Part shown: positions 22,244 to 35,376 of the stretch, piece after piece | Numbering within the stretch: the stretch's first letter is position 1 | Layout: every line of letters starts with the position of its first letter | From: Welwitschia mirabilis | Taxonomy: Eukaryota > Gnetophyta > Gnetopsida > Welwitschiales | DNA: 64,000 nt | Assembly (NCBI GenBank): GCA_051453625.1 | Contig: JBOZIK010000001.1 | Coordinates: forward strand, 71,291,697-71,355,696 | Direction of reading: 5' to 3' | The notes under the pieces: model-generated | The model's input: only the letters and a program-made list of their open reading frames with translations | Databases searched by the model: none | What the model was told of the DNA's origin: nothing | Position numbers and translations under genes: made by a program

Positions 22244-23640
22244 AGAAGTGGGATATTTCAGATACAAGTTAGAGGTATCTCATTATATCTTACTTCTAAT
22301 TTTGTAAAATCTATTTTTAGCATCAATGATTTAGAGCTCTCATAACTGTATGTCCATTTATTTAAAGATAATTTAATTCAAACTTTATTAGTGTGACAAC
22401 AATCTATAAGTAATATTATATTTGAAGACTCTTAAATGAACTTTTATAAGAACATAAAATGTAAGGACATGGTTTTGAATACTTCTAACTTAAGCTTGAT
22501 TATATTCTATAACATTCTTTTAAGGGTGGTAGCTATATTATTATAACCCGATATAGACTTTTGTTGCTTATTATCTTATTATAGGTTTAAAAATTAATTT
22601 AGGACTTATTCTATGCATGTATTTTAGTATACTATTTTAAAAAGATTAGATTTAAGTTACCCATGTTTAATGAATTTAATTACTAGTAGTGTTAGTATAT
22701 TAGTAACACAGGTAAACCTCATCTCTCTAAAGAACCCTCTTACAAATTGTAGTAAGAAATGGCATGTACCAATGTCATCTAATGAGAGAATAAGTAAAAG
22801 ACCATTAATATCATAGTTTTAGTGATCATACTCCACAACATCTCATAATTCATCATTTATTAAGAAGGGGTTAAAAGCTATCAAAAAGATGGTCAATAAG
22901 ATTACCCAGAATTTCTTAATGTTGAAAAAGCATAGATCCACAACTAGTGAAGGAGAAGCATCAATAGGAAGTTAAGAATTCATAGTGGATCCTACTTGGA
23001 TAAATTCAGAGGAAGAATTAGAATCTAAGACACTGTAGCTTCATAGTGTATAGGCTATAAATCTAGAAAAGCAATAGATAGTGAGTTGTTAGAGTCTTTA
23101 GAAGAGGAGGCATATGTATAGGGGAGCATTAGGATCCTACATGGGTACATGTTTAGGGAGAACATCAAGCTTTAGTACCTTAATAAAGGGAGCAGTAGGC
23201 AAAGTTAGAGAGCTCTAGTTTTTAGCTTCTCATCTTCTACAAGCCACATCACAAACTACTGATCCATCACCCTACATAGCAATCATTACCTCATTATCTT
23301 TCATCATTAACTTGTATGTAATTTCCACCATCACCTTTCACAGATCCTATCCATGTTTTACCTCTTATTGTACCATCACCAACTTCTTTGGGACTTTTAT
23401 TATACCTTAGACATACTTATATTTAAGGAGATAGGATTATAAGGGCCCTAGTAAGACATATTATTAGCCTTATAGAAAGTGACACATGCCTTCATCCACA
23501 TCTTTCTCATCCCACATCATTCAAACATTCATCACATGCGATAGTGATGATTATAGCAATGATAAAGGAGAAGACACATACTACATTAGTAATTCTACAC
23601 TTAGTGACTAGCTCCTCTTTATATGCTATCAAAAAAAAGG
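22244..23640 (+). pseudogene. Post-pol ORF of the copia element, 3' part
   Basis: The frame continues directly from 10899 as RSGIFQIQVRGISLYL (22244 onward), then passes through stops to a segment with LDLSYPCLMNLI (near 22650) and, near the end, a low-complexity Ser/Pro/His region. It closes near SKKGEKLD (about 23626-23651), where element B is inserted. The REFYA ... YPCL arrangement resembles the third ORF of the gypsy elements here. Function is unknown. Confidence 0.55.
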
Positions 23641-23651
23641 GAGAAGTTAGA

Positions 23652-24914
23652 TGTTGTAATGTTAAATTGTATATATTTAAAAGGGTATTTTAAGTACTTC
23701 TATAAAAAAATAAGATAAGTTTAGTTGGAGTTACGATAACTATAAAGAAGTGATGGGACGATCATAAAAATATGCAAACTCTTAGTGTATTGATAGGTAT
23801 TTTAAGTATATTTTAATACTTATCATTCTAAGGATAATTCCATGATCTAAGAGGATAACTTTTCCTAATTGAAAAACTTAGGAGGATACTATCCACATGA
23901 TATTTTAGATGATAGTTACTAGATGGTAGTACATTTGGAATTGATAAGAATGATAACATGGATTAGGGCTAGAAACTAAAGAGTCATCTTTTATTAAAGG
24001 GTTCCTCCTCATAATCATCCAAATAATCATAAGAATAACACTTATTTTACATAATAATGACTACAATTTATTATCTTTGTAAAGGAATCATGCATCCCAT
24101 TTTGGCTACTAAGGTTTTATCTTTGACTTTTGGGTTTTGTTTCTAAAATCTTCCATGTAGAACAACAAATACCCCCTTGCCTTTACTACTATTTTACCAT
24201 CTATTACAACAAAAATCTTGTGATTGATATTAAAGGGTAAGAGGTCCATCTTAGGTATAGAGAGAAGCCTTCCTTGTGTTGACCTATATATCCTCCATTA
24301 AGGTGTTGCTATTTTATAAGTAAATGCTTTATTCATGATTAATAAAATGGTTGATTTATTTCTATTGTGTGCATCTCCTTTATGGGTTATAATGATTATA
24401 GTTCTATAACATTATTATAGTTGATCTAGATTATAAGAAAAACCTATGATACGTTGATATTATTAGTTTAGTAGTTGTATTACATTTTCATAATCATAGT
24501 AGTTGCATTTATCTATATTCTATTCAATGTGCCTTATAGCTTATGTTGGTTAGGGCTAAGTGATAGTTATTTAATAATTAATTTATGTTATAAAGGAAAA
24601 TCTTAATAATAGTAGATTAGTAGTTAAATAGAGCTAATATTTAGAGTTATTTCATTTTCATATCATTTATAAGCATTACATTAGCATTTATCTTGCATTA
24701 TATTTTTGCATTATCCTTATTCTATTTACTTAAATAGAAAAAGACTAAAAATAATTTACTAAAATTAATTTTCTAACTTCTAACCTAGTGCCTTTGATGG
24801 ATTACGGCATTTGGGTTACCTCCCAACTATACTAGTGTGTGTTTTATGCAAGTATTTATGATTAAGAGGGATTTCCTTAAGAACTTAAGGATTATATAAA
24901 TTCATACAATAACA
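23652..24914 (+). repeat. 5' LTR of element B (1,263 bp)
   Basis: It starts TGTTGTAATG and ends ATACAATAACA, with the primer site three bases further. It aligns with the 3' LTR 43293-44586. The TATA box position reads CAACAAATACCCCC (near 24163), so the promoter is decayed in this copy. Palindromic modules lie near 23887-23930 and 23990-24035. Confidence 0.8.
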
Positions 24915-24917
24915 TTT

Positions 24918-24937
24918 TGATGTCATTACTAGAAAAG
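24918..24937 (+). other. Primer-binding site of B (tRNA-Asp type, decayed)
   Basis: TGATGTCATTACTAGAAAAG differs from the tRNA-Asp complement only by C-to-T and G-to-A changes. Confidence 0.75.
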
Positions 24938-25322
24938 ACTACAAAGAGCTAGAGGATTATCACTATAATAGATTAGTACCTTATATTTTGATTTAGGTCA
25001 TTTATTTTTAAGTAGGATCAAATATTTATTTCCTATGTCATCTAGATGGCTCAAGTAGACAATAGACTATAACTAGGGTTATTAACTTCTTTTCTATAAT
25101 TGGGTTTCCCTATTTTTGGTAGCATAATAAATTCAACATTGCTCCCTTTATTATCTAAATGACTAAATGAATGATAATCACTTATTTCTATTTTTTTTCT
25201 ATTTTTACAATTTATTTTTTCGTATTTTTATAATTTGTTTCTAATAAGTGGTCATTTGGTATATCATGTAGATGATAATTAAAAGGACAATTGTATATGC
25301 ATTTTTCTAAGTATGTAGGGAC
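24938..25322 (+). other. Leader of B
   Basis: Untranslated sequence aligned with the A leader. Palindromic modules lie near 25040-25072, 25135-25180 and 25245-25290. No gene is seen. Confidence 0.55.
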
Positions 25323-26800
25323 ATGATGAATTCAGGTAAAAAGATAAACTATTAGAGGGAATGAAGATTAATTGAGAAGAACATTAGAGAAGGCTTATTT
25401 AACCATGAGAAAAATATAGGTACACATACCCTAGGTACATATAAAGATCAAAGAATTCCAATAATTGAAAAAAACGATTTTTCTACTTTTGTTATTCCAA
25501 ATCAAAATTTTCAAAATAAAATTATAAAAATAATAGAATGAAAGCATATTATTTTATTTCATATTCATCTATGTCAAATCTAATGAAAAATGTTAAGAAA
25601 TTAGCTTCATCTAGTATGATAATCATGTCAGAAATGTCTAATTCAAATATAAATGTTATACTTAGAGATTTAATAGCTAGTAAGAAACATAAAATTTAAA
25701 AGCCTTTCAACTTGCCTCATAGTTACAATGTAGAATTTATAAATTTAAGTGCATATCTAGTATTTTTGGAAGAGCTTAATGAGAACCCATCTCAACACTT
25801 ATCTAACATAAAACTATTCGTGCTTCCATAAAGTAATGGGAAAAATTAATTAGTGATAGAAGTTATATAATTATCTTTCCTATCAACTTAAAGGAAAAGC
25901 TAAACTTTGGCTTATAACCATTCCACATAAGAGTCTTAATTCTTGGAATTAAGTGTAGGAAGCTTTTATTAAGACATTTATAAGTGAAAATATCATGAAG
26001 AAAAGAAGGAAGAAAGTTTTTAACAACAACCCCATGAAAATAATTCCATAACTTAAAAGCAATTTATCATAGCTATTTATTTCAACTCTATTGATAAATT
26101 TCCTAAATAAGAGTTAATAGAATATTTTTATATTATATTAAATAGTTAAATAAAACAACTTATAGACTTATCTATTGTGGTAATACAATGAACTTAAATC
26201 TAGATGAAGCATAGAAGTTATTAGAAGAACTAGTAGAGATAAGTCAAACCTAGCCAAAACTAACTTCTAAGGAGAATCGGACTATAGGCCAAATCATAAG
26301 AGGTCTAAACAAAGTAATACATGATAAGAAGGAAAAGCAACATGATTTAACTAATGTACTTAAATATTTCACTACTACCTTAAAGAAGTATACTCAAATG
26401 GTAATTGATGCTCTAGTAGCAACTAAGAAGAATGTAATTTCAACATGTGATTTATCTGAAAACTACTCTTATTAAACAAAAGAATATTCATTGCTGTCAA
26501 CATGTAAATAGAGGTTCTATTAAAAAGTATATACCTTTAACCAAAGGTATTCCAACTTTAGAGAACAATCACAATATCAAAAAGTGAGTAGGCAATTAAA
26601 GTTTCAACCTTTTAAGAATAGATTTAAGGATTCATATTTTTAATCAAGTAACTACAACTTTCAACCAAGTACCTTAAATCTTCCAAAAACTTGGAGTTAT
26701 TCACTTAAAGACCCAATAAACAAGTTGAATAAAATTAAAAAAAGAATCAATAAGATCATTAATAACCCAAGTAAGAACATTGAGAATTAGTAAGTGTACT
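25323..26800 (+). pseudogene. Athila-type gag of element B
   Basis: The ORF probably opens at the ATG near 25330. Landmarks of retrotransposon gag are visible across frameshifts: ELNENPSQHL (near 25769), KGKAKLWL (near 25892), WNEVQEAFIKTF (near 25948) and a following Asn/Gln/Lys-rich tail. This fold packages element RNA in Gag particles. Stops are frequent. No convincing CCHC knuckle was found. Confidence 0.65.
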
Positions 26801-27299
26801 TCAGAAAATGATGTTAGCAAATCAATAATCATAAAGGCCTCTTGCATTTTAACCTCTAATAAATCTAAATAAAGTTAAGAAGGATTGGAATGTAGTGATC
26901 ATACGTAAAAATGAAATCAAACATCCTATCCATAAAGTTTCAACTTCAAATAATAATGAGAAAGATGAAGAAGAAAATGATGTGAAAATCTTAGAAATAC
27001 ATGACATCCCTTAAACATTAAAAGATAAGCCTATTATGAAAATTCTTCATAAGAAAACAAAGGAGATAAACTAGCTATTTTTTGGCTTGATAGACTAAAC
27101 ACAAATCCTATTTATGATAGACATCTAAAGCCTTAACGCAAAATGTGAGCATTAACGTATCCTTTTAAAAACTCTTATAAGAAGATAATAAGTATGCTAA
27201 GTTATAGAAAGACCTTGTTAAAAGAAAAATAAAAATGTATTATCCCTAGTAAGGTCTTTCTTGTAAAATTTATCTTCAACTTAGTTATGTAAAAGTGTT

Positions 27300-27470
27300 A
27301 TAAATTTAAAGATCTTGAGGCAAAAATGGTAAGTGTTACTTTAGAAGGGAATAAAAAAATTAGAAAAAACTTGATAGATATAGGATCAAGTATAAATATC
27401 ATGCTTCTTCACATATGTAGAAGGCTTGTATTAGAAAATAGAATTAAACCTACATGAATTATTTAAGAAT
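27300..27470 (+). pseudogene. Aspartic protease of element B
   Basis: The frame reads VTLEGNKKIRKNLIDIGSSI then NIM (about 27332-27403). The D-I-G-S-S triad matches the Ty3/gypsy D(T/L)G(A/S)S active site and is followed by an RRL motif. The surrounding stretches 26801-27299 and 27471-28183 are decayed coding sequence without confident landmarks. Confidence 0.7.
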
Positions 27471-28188
27471 GAGTTAATACTTCAATTAAGAAACCCTTGG
27501 GGATTATTAAAAACTGAGTCATCTAAATATAAGAATCCTTCTATCCCATAGATGTAGTTACTATTAAAGGAGAACATAATGGAAGTTATCCACTATTACT
27601 AAGAAGAGCTTTTTGTACAACTATCCATTGCATTATTGACAAATAAACTTGAATGATAGAATGTCACATAGGAAATAAGAAGTTCATTATTAGATTTTTT
27701 AATACTATTAAAAAAGATACAAGAGATGAGTGGAAGTTAGAACAACAATTTAAATTAACTTTATTTTTACAATGTTGCCTAGTTAAAGAGGAGTGTTAAT
27801 AATACATAATGCAACTTTGTATGATGATTCGATTGAAATAGATAATCTTGATCATAAGAATAAATAAGTAAAACCATTAAATTGAAAAAAAGTCCAACAT
27901 GTGAGATCAATTTAAAATTTATGAGATGAAGAATGTTATTCACCACTACAGTCTAAATGATAGGCTTGGATGATAGTTAATAAAAGGAGTTCAACAATAG
28001 TAAATAATGATTACAACTTAGAAATAAAATAATTCCCTAAATATTTAAAGTACATCTTTATTTTTAACAACCCTAAGAAATCCCTAGTACTAAGTGAACA
28101 TCTCACCTCTCAACAAGAATCTAATTTTGTCTTACTTTTAACTTTTAAGGCAAACACCTCTACTTGAATACATAAGGACTTAGCTACT

Positions 28189-29517
28189 TATTACAGTGTG
28201 AATTTATGCAATATAAAATTCCTTTAGATAAAAATCTGAATCAAATTACTTGTAGAAAAACACATTCTAGTATAGACGGGAGTTCACCTAAATGTCGTAA
28301 TTCCAATGAAGTGAGAAATTTATTTCCAAAGGTATTTTTAGTTTTTTAATCTTTTAATGACTGAAAGTAAATAATAAAGTAATATGAATAAAAAGTAAAT
28401 AGAGATGAAATAAAAATGAAAGTGGAATGAATACTATTGTATCATAATCCTTCTATCACAAGAACCAGCTTCTCTCCAATTTAAATCAATTAAGAAGAGT
28501 ACTTAACTTTAATTAATGTGAACTATGAGATATACCAAATAAAATATGGAATGAAATGTGAAATGGAATTGGAATAACAATGAAAATCTAAACTACCAAA
28601 GTCAACCATGATAAAGATTGTCCTTATAATCTAAATAAATTATAGAATTGTCACTTAGACTATAATGAACTTAAACCATAAGGGAAATAAATAGAATTTG
28701 AGTAAAATAGTAATTGTATTAATTCAAAGAACTTTACATTTATTTACAACAAAGTAGCAGTACATTAATGGAAGATATTTAGCCTAACACCAAGGAAACT
28801 CCTCCCTGTAACTAGCGGATGGATTTTTTGTCCTTCAATCTTTTGTCATAAGTATATTCGATATAAAAGATGAATTAGAAGTGAGGACAAGTGAGGTATT
28901 TATAGTTTTACATTGAAAATTCTAGAACCATAACCCTAGAAGTCATAGAAGAAACCCTAGTAGCTTAATTGGGATACATGACTCCATTGTAAGATAATTC
29001 AGTTCCACTTATATAAAATAATTATCATCCTAACTATTATGGAGATGATAATGAGGTGATGCCCCTTTATAACAGAAAATTAATCACCTTCTAGCTCTAC
29101 AAGTGGCTCCATAGTTGGCTTCCAAATTTGTAATTGTCCTTCATATCAAGGGAACAACAAGAGGACAACACCTCCTTAGAAAAGGTGCTTCATTGACTTC
29201 AAGCTTCAATCCAAATTACTATTGCAATTAGCTAATATAGTGCTACCATTTCCTTTATTAAGGGGATGACAATAGGAATGAATCCTTTCAAAGCTCCTTA
29301 GATAAAGAAAATCAACCTTCTTTATCAATTAACTTCCTTCAACATACTAAGTACTAGAACATGCTTAAAATACCTTTAATTGTATCAAGAATTACATGTT
29401 TTTGTGATCATCCCATTGATCCTACATAATCATTAGAATTACATCCAAATCTATATAAATATCCTAAAAAAGTACTCCCAATATATCATTAAATTCCTAC
29501 AAATTGGCATCATAACA
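28189..29517 (-). repeat. 3' LTR of element E (1,329 bp)
   Basis: On the plus strand it starts TATTACAGTGTG (decayed TGTTGCAGTG) and ends GCATCATAACA next to TAGCCCTCTACTTAGCC, the inverted polypurine tract. A TATA box (minus strand) lies at 28897-28904. Confidence 0.8.
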
Positions 29518-29545
29518 TAGCCCTCTACTTAGCCTTGTCAGTCCT
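29518..29545 (-). other. Polypurine tract of E
   Basis: TAGCCCTCTACTTAGCC on the plus strand is the reverse complement of the purine tract seen before the LTRs of Z, A and B. Confidence 0.75.
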
Positions 29546-31032
29546 TGACAAAGTGGGTGATCAACTATATTGCGAGCCAATTTGATTAAGATAATCATAA
29601 ACTCGAAAAATGGAATTTGAGTTTAATTTATTATGTAGGAGTAGATAATAAAAATCCATTAACTAATCTAATTACTGATGTAGTCGTAAACTCCCTACTT
29701 AAACACATCACAATAAAGAAAATAAATGTCATACACATAAAAAACATCGTAAAATGTAATAATGATAGTTCAAAAAATAATCATGTATAAGCATAATTCA
29801 AGAAAGTAATGCTGAAACTAATGTATAAAACTTAAGTGGTAATAATCTCAAATAATGATGCATGAAAAGTTCATTAATGTTTTCTATAAGGGGTCAAGTA
29901 CAAGAGTAAATATAGCATTTTTAGATAATCTAAAACATAGCTACAAGAAAACTTTATATGTGGGCTACTATGCTCTTGTTAGATTAAGACCATTTATTTA
30001 AGTAACATAAAATCATATCCAAATAAATCATCATAAATGTGTATTGTGAAATCTTAAAATAATCCTTTTAAATTAAAAAAACTATAAATTTTTTCTTAAT
30101 ATTTTTAAAGAAAGCTTAGAGAGGTATCTTTCTCACCAATAGGTAAAGTAAGATGTATCGGATTACACAAAGTCAAAAAGATGACTATCATCCTATTAGT
30201 TATGGGAATGATAGACATGAGATGACAATGTTTAAATAAGATGTTTGAATAGGTTAGGAAAAATTGAAAAAACTCTGATAGAAAGCAAGTAATGGAAAAG
30301 TAGTAGAAAAATAGAAGAAAGATAGAAAATAAAGAATTGTTCTAAAAAACATAACCATGCGGAAAGAGACTTATAAGACCATAATAATTCATTAAGTAAA
30401 AGGAAACAATGCTTAGAAGTACTCATCAAGTATATCCCATACTTCATGAGTATCCAAAATGTCATAAGTGGATGTATGCAAAATTAAAAAAAAAAAAATA
30501 GAAAAACATCAGTATAAAACAAAAGAAAGACATCAATTAAAGTAAANNNNNNNNNNNNNNNNNNNNNNNNNNNNNNNNNNNNNNNNNNNNNNNNNNNNNN
30601 NNNNNNNNNNNNNNNNNNNNNNNNNNNNNNNNNNNNNNNNNNNNNNNNNNNNNNNNNNNNNNNNNNNNNNNNNNNNNNNNNNNNNNNNNNNNTCAAAAAA
30701 ACAACTAAGGAAAACATAATGAAAATGGATAACTAGGAATATGAAGCAAATTGTTGACCTACCCAAAATTCCACCCTAGCAAAGTCCCTTGGAAGAAATC
30801 ATAAAATCACTTAATAATAATGCATGATGTAATGTAAAAATTTATAAAGCTCCATTTGAATAGGCAATGATTATGATGATGTCAAGTATGTTTAATGTTA
30901 TCAACTAATAAATGATAAGATAAAAGGCTATTAAAATAAGAACTTATAAGCTATCATCTTAAAATAATACTATAATCCAAAAATTAGAATTATTATATGA
31001 AAGTACTATAAATATAGAAATAAAATAAGTCC
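29546..31032 (-). other. 3' internal non-coding region of E
   Basis: No gene is supported. It aligns in patches with 17933-20435 of A in inverse orientation, including a palindromic module near 30175-30230. An N run lies at 30547-30692 (146 N). The small open frame at 30232-30465 is AT-rich and not conserved. Confidence 0.55.
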
Positions 31033-31268
31033 AAAAAATAAGCAATGCCTCTAATGATACCATGGACACCACTAATCTCATAGCCTAGAAATGCAATTTA
31101 TTCAACCATTATGAGGGGAGTGCAACCACTGCTAGAGGAGTCAGAACTTGCATAGCATGACTAACTAACCTCTAGTGAAGTTTTCACAGCTACAATATCA
31201 TGCTACCAAAATCCCTACTTAAGAAAATTTGTCGTGGTTCACTTGTGGTAGGACATCATGGTGATCAT
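31033..31268 (-). repeat. Conserved non-coding block, copy in E
   Basis: The plus strand shows ACCACTAATCTCATAGCC, ATGAGGGGAGTGCAACCAC and GGTAGGACATCATGGTGA, the inverse of the block in A and B. Confidence 0.75.
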
Positions 31269-31328
31269 GTTTTTGAGATATAACATGAAAGAGCATGATT
31301 TTTATTTTTTAATTTTCTTCTCATTTTT

Positions 31329-31330
<2 letters not shown>

Positions 31331-31364
<34 letters not shown>

Positions 31365-31464
31365 NNNNNNNNNNNNNNNNNNNNNNNNNNNNNNNNNNNN
31401 NNNNNNNNNNNNNNNNNNNNNNNNNNNNNNNNNNNNNNNNNNNNNNNNNNNNNNNNNNNNNNNN

Positions 31465-31534
<70 letters not shown>
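31331..31534. repeat. (CT)n microsatellite containing a 100-N gap
   Basis: Pure CT repeats run at 31331-31364 and 31465-31534 around an N run (31365-31464). Related elements have an A/G-rich purine tract (on the element strand) at the same site, for example 17599-17651 in A. The repeat may therefore have expanded from that tract, and the assembler failed to cross it. The apparent open frame of alternating Leu-Ser here is an artefact. Confidence 0.9.
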
Positions 31535-31537
<3 letters not shown>

Positions 31538-31959
31538 CTTCTTCTTCCTCTCCCCTTCCCTCCTTTTTTTAAATTGAAATTCTACATGATTAAGTACTTA
31601 TAAGGGTAAAAGCGAAGTAATGAGATGATTAATAAAGTAAGAACATGCCAAAATAACTAATTACTTACACCATTAAAAGAAAATAAAAGAACTAAGGAAT
31701 CTTTTTTCAAAATGAAGTTTATAGACATATGAATGTCTAAAGATTGGATGAAGTCAATTTTATCATCTAAATATCTAAGTGAAATATTAATAATCATGAA
31801 AATTTCATAAAGTAAAACATTAGTTAAGTTAAAGATGTTTAAGTGATAGCATGATATTTACCAAAAGAATCGGCTAAGAAGAATTTAAATAATGGTAAGG
31901 GAAAAATCCAAGATAAGTGATTTTATCATGTTTAAGATTTAATCAATATATATTTAAGT

Positions 31960-32110
31960 GATTTTTAACTTTTGACCCATTAAATTCTAAATTTTCAAAG
32001 TGGTCAAGTTGAAAGTTTCAACTGAGCCATTTAAAGATGTAATTTTTTTTAGAAAAATAAAGACCTAACCATAAAGAATTTTAACTATTTATGAAAAAAA
32101 GTGCACTCAG
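31960..32110 (-). pseudogene. Integrase C-terminal remnant in E
   Basis: On the minus strand the translation includes KKLHLNGS and MGQKLKI, matching the end of the integrase tail in H (KVHPNGF ... NEQMLKI). It lies between ORF-X and the conserved block, as in A and I. Confidence 0.55.
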
Positions 32111-32380
32111 TATTATATTATTTAGAAAAATATGGGCCAAACCAAATATAAATCAATTGATAAAAGATAAAAGGTATGCAATCATTTTGGAGTAAAATAA
32201 ATTCGAGGAAAAGAGAGTAAAATGACAAAACTTTGATAGCACAATTTTTAGAATTCAAATAAGAGATAAAAATATGATAAATGTCATTGAAAAATAATCT
32301 CTTATTGAAACATTACAAATCATGAGTATCATCACATTAGTCATTCAAGGTACAACTCAAAGAATGGATCCAAGAAGTCT

Positions 32381-34390
32381 TTAAAGGTGTTTGAGAATAC
32401 GATTAAGAAGCTCCTTAAGATTAAACTCTAAGAATGAATTATCATAAAAAAGATAAGGGTTACCCCAATTCAAAATTCCAAGATAGTTTAAATCAAATAT
32501 TTGAAAAGAATAGTCATTAAAAGCACAAGGTAAAGTAAAATTGATAGAAAAAGAATGAATGTTACTTTGAGGATCACATGGAATTTGAAAAGTAAGAGAT
32601 TGAGAGATAGGAGAAATAGACTCTTCAAAATTATGAGTTCCATGAAAGTTAAAGAAAGTAGCATGACCTTGATAATTACATGAATGTTTAATTGGAAAAG
32701 ATAGAGAAAGGTTATCATTATCAAAGTCATAACATAATATGAAAGTGGAAGTATAAGTGGAAGGATAAGTGGAGGGAAGCATAAAATTTGAAATTGCACA
32801 TGAAGGTATATATGTAGAAGTATGGGTAGAATAAACAAGTATATACTCTATGAAGTTTAAATAAATCTCTATGGATCCTTAATTATATTTAGTTTCTTCA
32901 CTATTGTCTTTATCATTAGTTGGTTGTGTTGTTACTTTACTTTCCTCATCATTGTTCATAACTATATCTTTCTTCTTTTGTTAAATGTTGTTTTCATTAT
33001 CTAAGTTATTGGATTCATCAAAAATATTATCAAGAGAAATAAAGCATCATTTTCAACATTGATTAAAAATTTTTTAGTTTTTTCATGATTGGATTCCTCA
33101 TCTATATTATTTAATAGTGAATGAATGACAAAGTTATAATATAATACCTCAATATTATCATCTAAGGAATGGTCATCCTTATCCAAATTGTTAAAAGATT
33201 GAGTGGAGTAATCATTATCTTCCCTTTTCTTATCTCTTAATGAGTAGGATGTGGAAGTTTGATCTAAAACTTCATCTTCTATTTGAAAGAAAACAACATT
33301 ATCATGTGTCTCTAGGTTTTCCTCATTTACTTTAAGGAAGGATGAAGTAGAATAGTTTCGAGGATGTTGTGTTGTAAAAGAACCTTGAGTTTGTAGTAGT
33401 ATTTATTATAATATTTTAACTAAATTTTCTAGGTTCTTGTTGGTGGTTTCTTGGCTCTCTATTATTTCATTAATCATTTCTTTTAATGGGTTATTTTCTT
33501 CCCCATAGTAGTTCATAAGGGATGGTTCTTCTTCATAGTAATACATCGGAGATGGTTGGGATTGATAAAAATGATTGTAAGAAATTTGTCAAAATGAGGT
33601 CAAATTTCTAAAATGTGGAGAATATTCATTGTCATTTCTATATGAGGTTTGAAAAGAAGAGGGAAAATAATAAAAATATTGAAAAGAGAAAGGGATCCAA
33701 TTCTTAATCTTGATAGCAGTTTATGTTGTTCTCCCTCTTGCAAAACCCTCGTGAAGTATTTTATCACTATAAACCTTAGAATAATTTACATTTCTCCTTG
33801 TTTCTACAAAGATCTCTAAAAGNNNNNNNNNNNNNNNNNNNNNNNNNNNNNNNNNNNNNNNNNNNNNNNNNNNNNNNNNNNNNNNNNNNNNNNNNNNNNN
33901 NNNNNNNNNNNNNNNNNNNNNNNNNNNNNNNNNNNNNNNNNNNNNNNNNNNNNNNNNNNNNNNNNNNNNNNNNNNNNNNNNNNNNNNNNNNNNNNNNNNN
34001 NNNNNNNNNNNNNNNNNNNNNNNNNNNNNNNNNNNNNNNNNNNNNNNNNNNNNNNNNNNNNNNNNNNNNNNNNNNNNNNNNNNNNNNNNNNNNNNNNNNN
34101 NNNNNNNNNNNNNNNNNNNNNNNNNNNNNNNNNNNNNNNNNNNNNNNNNNNNNNNNNNNNNNNNNNNNNNNNNNNNNNNNNNNNNNNNNNNNNNNNNNNN
34201 NNNNNNNNNNNNNNNNNNNNNNNNNNNNNNNNNNNNNNNNNNNNNNNNNNNNNNNNNNNNNNNNNNCAAAAACCTCGTGAAGTATTTTATCACTATAAAC
34301 CTTAGAATAATTTACATTTCTCCTTGTTTCTACAAAGATCTCTAAAAGTGTTTTCTTACTATTACCCTCATAAGCTTTCAAGTTTCATAT
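32381..34390 (-). pseudogene. ORF-X of element E (unrecognised)
   Basis: This is a decayed minus-strand ORF related to the one in A. The N-terminal segment reads LLEIFVETRRNV (near 34340 and again near 33810), matching VELLFERRRNL in A. The acidic part is near 33186-33100 (DKDDHSLDDNIEVLDY-like). The C-terminal part (32782-32381) contains THNFEESIS, NDYSFQIFDL, LNWGNPYLF and NLKELLNR, close to THHFEEFIS, NDYSFQKFHL, LHWKKPYLL and NLKELLNL in A. An 83-bp segment occurs on both sides of the N run 33823-34266. No retroviral-type catalytic motif is visible. Function is unknown. Confidence 0.6.
33823..34266. other. Assembly gap (444 N) flanked by an 83-bp duplicate
   Basis: Bases 33740-33822 and 34267-34349 are the same sequence with one difference, on either side of the N run. 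This suggests overlapping contig ends rather than a true duplication. Confidence 0.85.
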
Positions 34391-35353
34391 CCTTTCAAAA
34401 ATAAGTTTCTTAACAATCCTCCTATCACTATTCACTAAAGTAATTGAGAAAAAAGGAACAAGAGAATTTTATTTCAAGATGGTAAGGAAGATAAGTACAC
34501 AATGAAGATTAAGTTCTATTTTCTTTAATATTTCATTGTTTTGTTGATATTATTGATCCTTAACACTCAAAATATGTGTAATGGTTATTTATTTTTACTC
34601 TATGAAAAATAAGAGCAGAATGACTACACAAAGAAATTGAGAACAAATTCTAAAATAATAGAAATAGAGAAAAAAATTCTTAGAACTTGCATACCTATGA
34701 TGTACATACTTGGATTTTTCTTGAAGTCAAATAATCCTTCTCTGATATTTCTTTAAATCAAGTTTTATTCCTTGAATATTTTTTTCCTACTGGAATTCAT
34801 AGTGTCCTATCATGCATAGATAACAAATAGGAAACCAAAATAAAAAACAACAAACTGTCACCTATCTGGTCATGAGGACAATAGGGGAGATAATGATCAC
34901 ATAAAAAATGCACTTTTAAAACATTATAGAAAATAGAAAACTAAACTATCATCTAGTTTATTATGGGAACAAATGCAAGGAAAACGATCATACTAATACA
35001 AAACTAAAACTCAAAAACTTAGAGAAAAATTACCAAAACTCAAAAAACTAGACTATCATCCAAGATGTTATGGGAATGGTAGAGGAACTAATAGTACTTT
35101 TATTACCAAATTAAAAATAAAAGAAAAATTACAAAAATTGAAACTAATTTCAAAATTTTAAAACTATCGTGCCAAATATCATTGGAATGAAAAAGAGGAC
35201 AACAAGAATCTTAAAAACTATAGAAAATAAAAATTATGAAAATAAGCCTATTTTAAGCTATGCAAAAAATATAGCATGAATTCAAATAAATAACTTGAAC
35301 AGAAAATTTGAGGTACTTATCTAGTTAGTGACAATTATCTAGCTCCTTATGGT
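34391..35353 (-). other. Leader of E with palindromic modules
   Basis: AT-rich non-coding sequence. Modules of the palindromic family lie near 34858-34900, 34947-34992, 35041-35090 and 35162-35205, each with inverse-paired TATCATC/GATGATA-like arms. Confidence 0.5.
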
Positions 35354-35373
35354 CTTCCCTAGAAACAACACCA
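35354..35373 (-). other. Primer-binding site of E (tRNA-Asp type)
   Basis: The minus strand reads TGGTGTTGTTTCTAGGGAAG. Apart from one G-to-T shared with A, its differences from the tRNA-Asp complement are transitions. It lies three bases inside the 5' LTR. Confidence 0.8.
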
Positions 35374-35376
35374 AAA

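Noticed and set aside
31258-31572. Frame encoding alternating Leu-Ser
   Set aside because: Translation of a (CT)n microsatellite containing an N run.
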